Source: Breviolum minutum Mf 1.05b.01
Taxonomy: Eukaryota > Sar > Dinophyceae > Suessiales > Symbiodiniaceae
NCBI GenBank assembly: GCA_000507305.1
Contig: DF239054.1
Span: 1 to 64,000, forward strand
DNA: 64,000 nucleotides
Direction of reading: 5' to 3'
Made by a program: the position numbers and the translations under genes. Position 1 is the stretch's first letter, and each line of letters opens with the position of its first letter. The notes beneath the pieces are model-generated. The model did not search any database and was not told the DNA's origin. It was given only the letters and a program-made list of their open reading frames with translations. Shown here piece after piece: positions 63,950 through 64,000 of the stretch.

Positions 63950-64000
63950 NCTATCAAAAGCGCTTTTGATAGCAAAAATGATATCGGAAAGCGCTTTTAA
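63950..64000. other. Ambiguous base followed by duplicated TIR sequence
   Basis: The 50 bases after the N repeat the TIR segment at 63825-63873 almost exactly. This is either a second element copy or a misjoin; the real right flank of the element is not visible. Confidence 0.7.

Overview
The window looks like dinoflagellate nuclear DNA, most likely from the order Suessiales (the Symbiodinium/Polarella group), although the species cannot be named from sequence alone. The reasons are very low coding density, tiny exons flanked by AG|G junctions with GT, GC and occasional GA donors, introns packed with short terminal-inverted-repeat (TIR) elements, Lys/Ala/Pro-rich proteins, and a Ty1/copia retroelement that carries a methyltransferase-like domain. 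No bacterial operon, rRNA or tRNA gene, or CRISPR array is present. Two N runs or points (19222-19426 and 63950) and an ambiguous microsatellite (47.4-47.6 kb) mark assembly weak spots.

Region 1, about 4.1-50.0 kb, plus strand: one very long, intron-rich gene. I can pick out about 27 small exons (18-114 nt) whose phases mostly agree. The first part encodes ankyrin repeats (exons at 4165, 6531, 7084, 9866, 10516 and 14106). A Glu/Ser/Pro linker follows (14571, 16676), then Lys-rich segments (26586-34350), then a long alpha-helical Ala/Glu/Lys repeat region (35624-49963) that ends in a stop codon at 49961-49963. About 1.4 kb of coding sequence is spread over 46 kb. The introns hold many copies of at least nine families of short TIR or hairpin elements that resemble introners or MITEs.

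Region 2, 19032-26207, minus strand: a copia-type LTR retrotransposon inserted in an intron of that gene. It has identical 190-bp LTRs, a 5-bp target duplication (ATAAT), and a primer-binding site that matches the anticodon region of initiator tRNA-Met. It encodes Gag with two zinc motifs, protease, a methyltransferase-like domain, integrase, RT and RNase H. The reading frame is broken by three shifts. It landed inside an older intronic repeat copy.

Region 3, 51.3-53.5 kb: an orphan ORF with a hydrophobic N-terminus and a poorly resolved stretch.

Region 4, 53536-63949: the most striking object, a roughly 10.4-kb multigene DNA transposon-like unit. It is bounded by about 185-bp inverted repeats that are themselves built from nested palindromes. 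Inside, all on the plus strand, are a Lys/Ala-rich protein, a protein with degenerate cytosine-methyltransferase-like motifs (LFAG...PVC...EQP), a Gln/Gly-repeat protein with a Cys cluster, a Lys-rich 381-aa protein, and a two-exon 621-aa protein with features of a CMC/KDZ-like DDE transposase. The intergenic spacers carry recurrent GGGCT-GNRA-AGCCC hairpins, a perfect 32-bp palindrome and a 20-bp minisatellite. I infer that the transposase mobilises the whole unit and the other genes are passengers or accessory factors.
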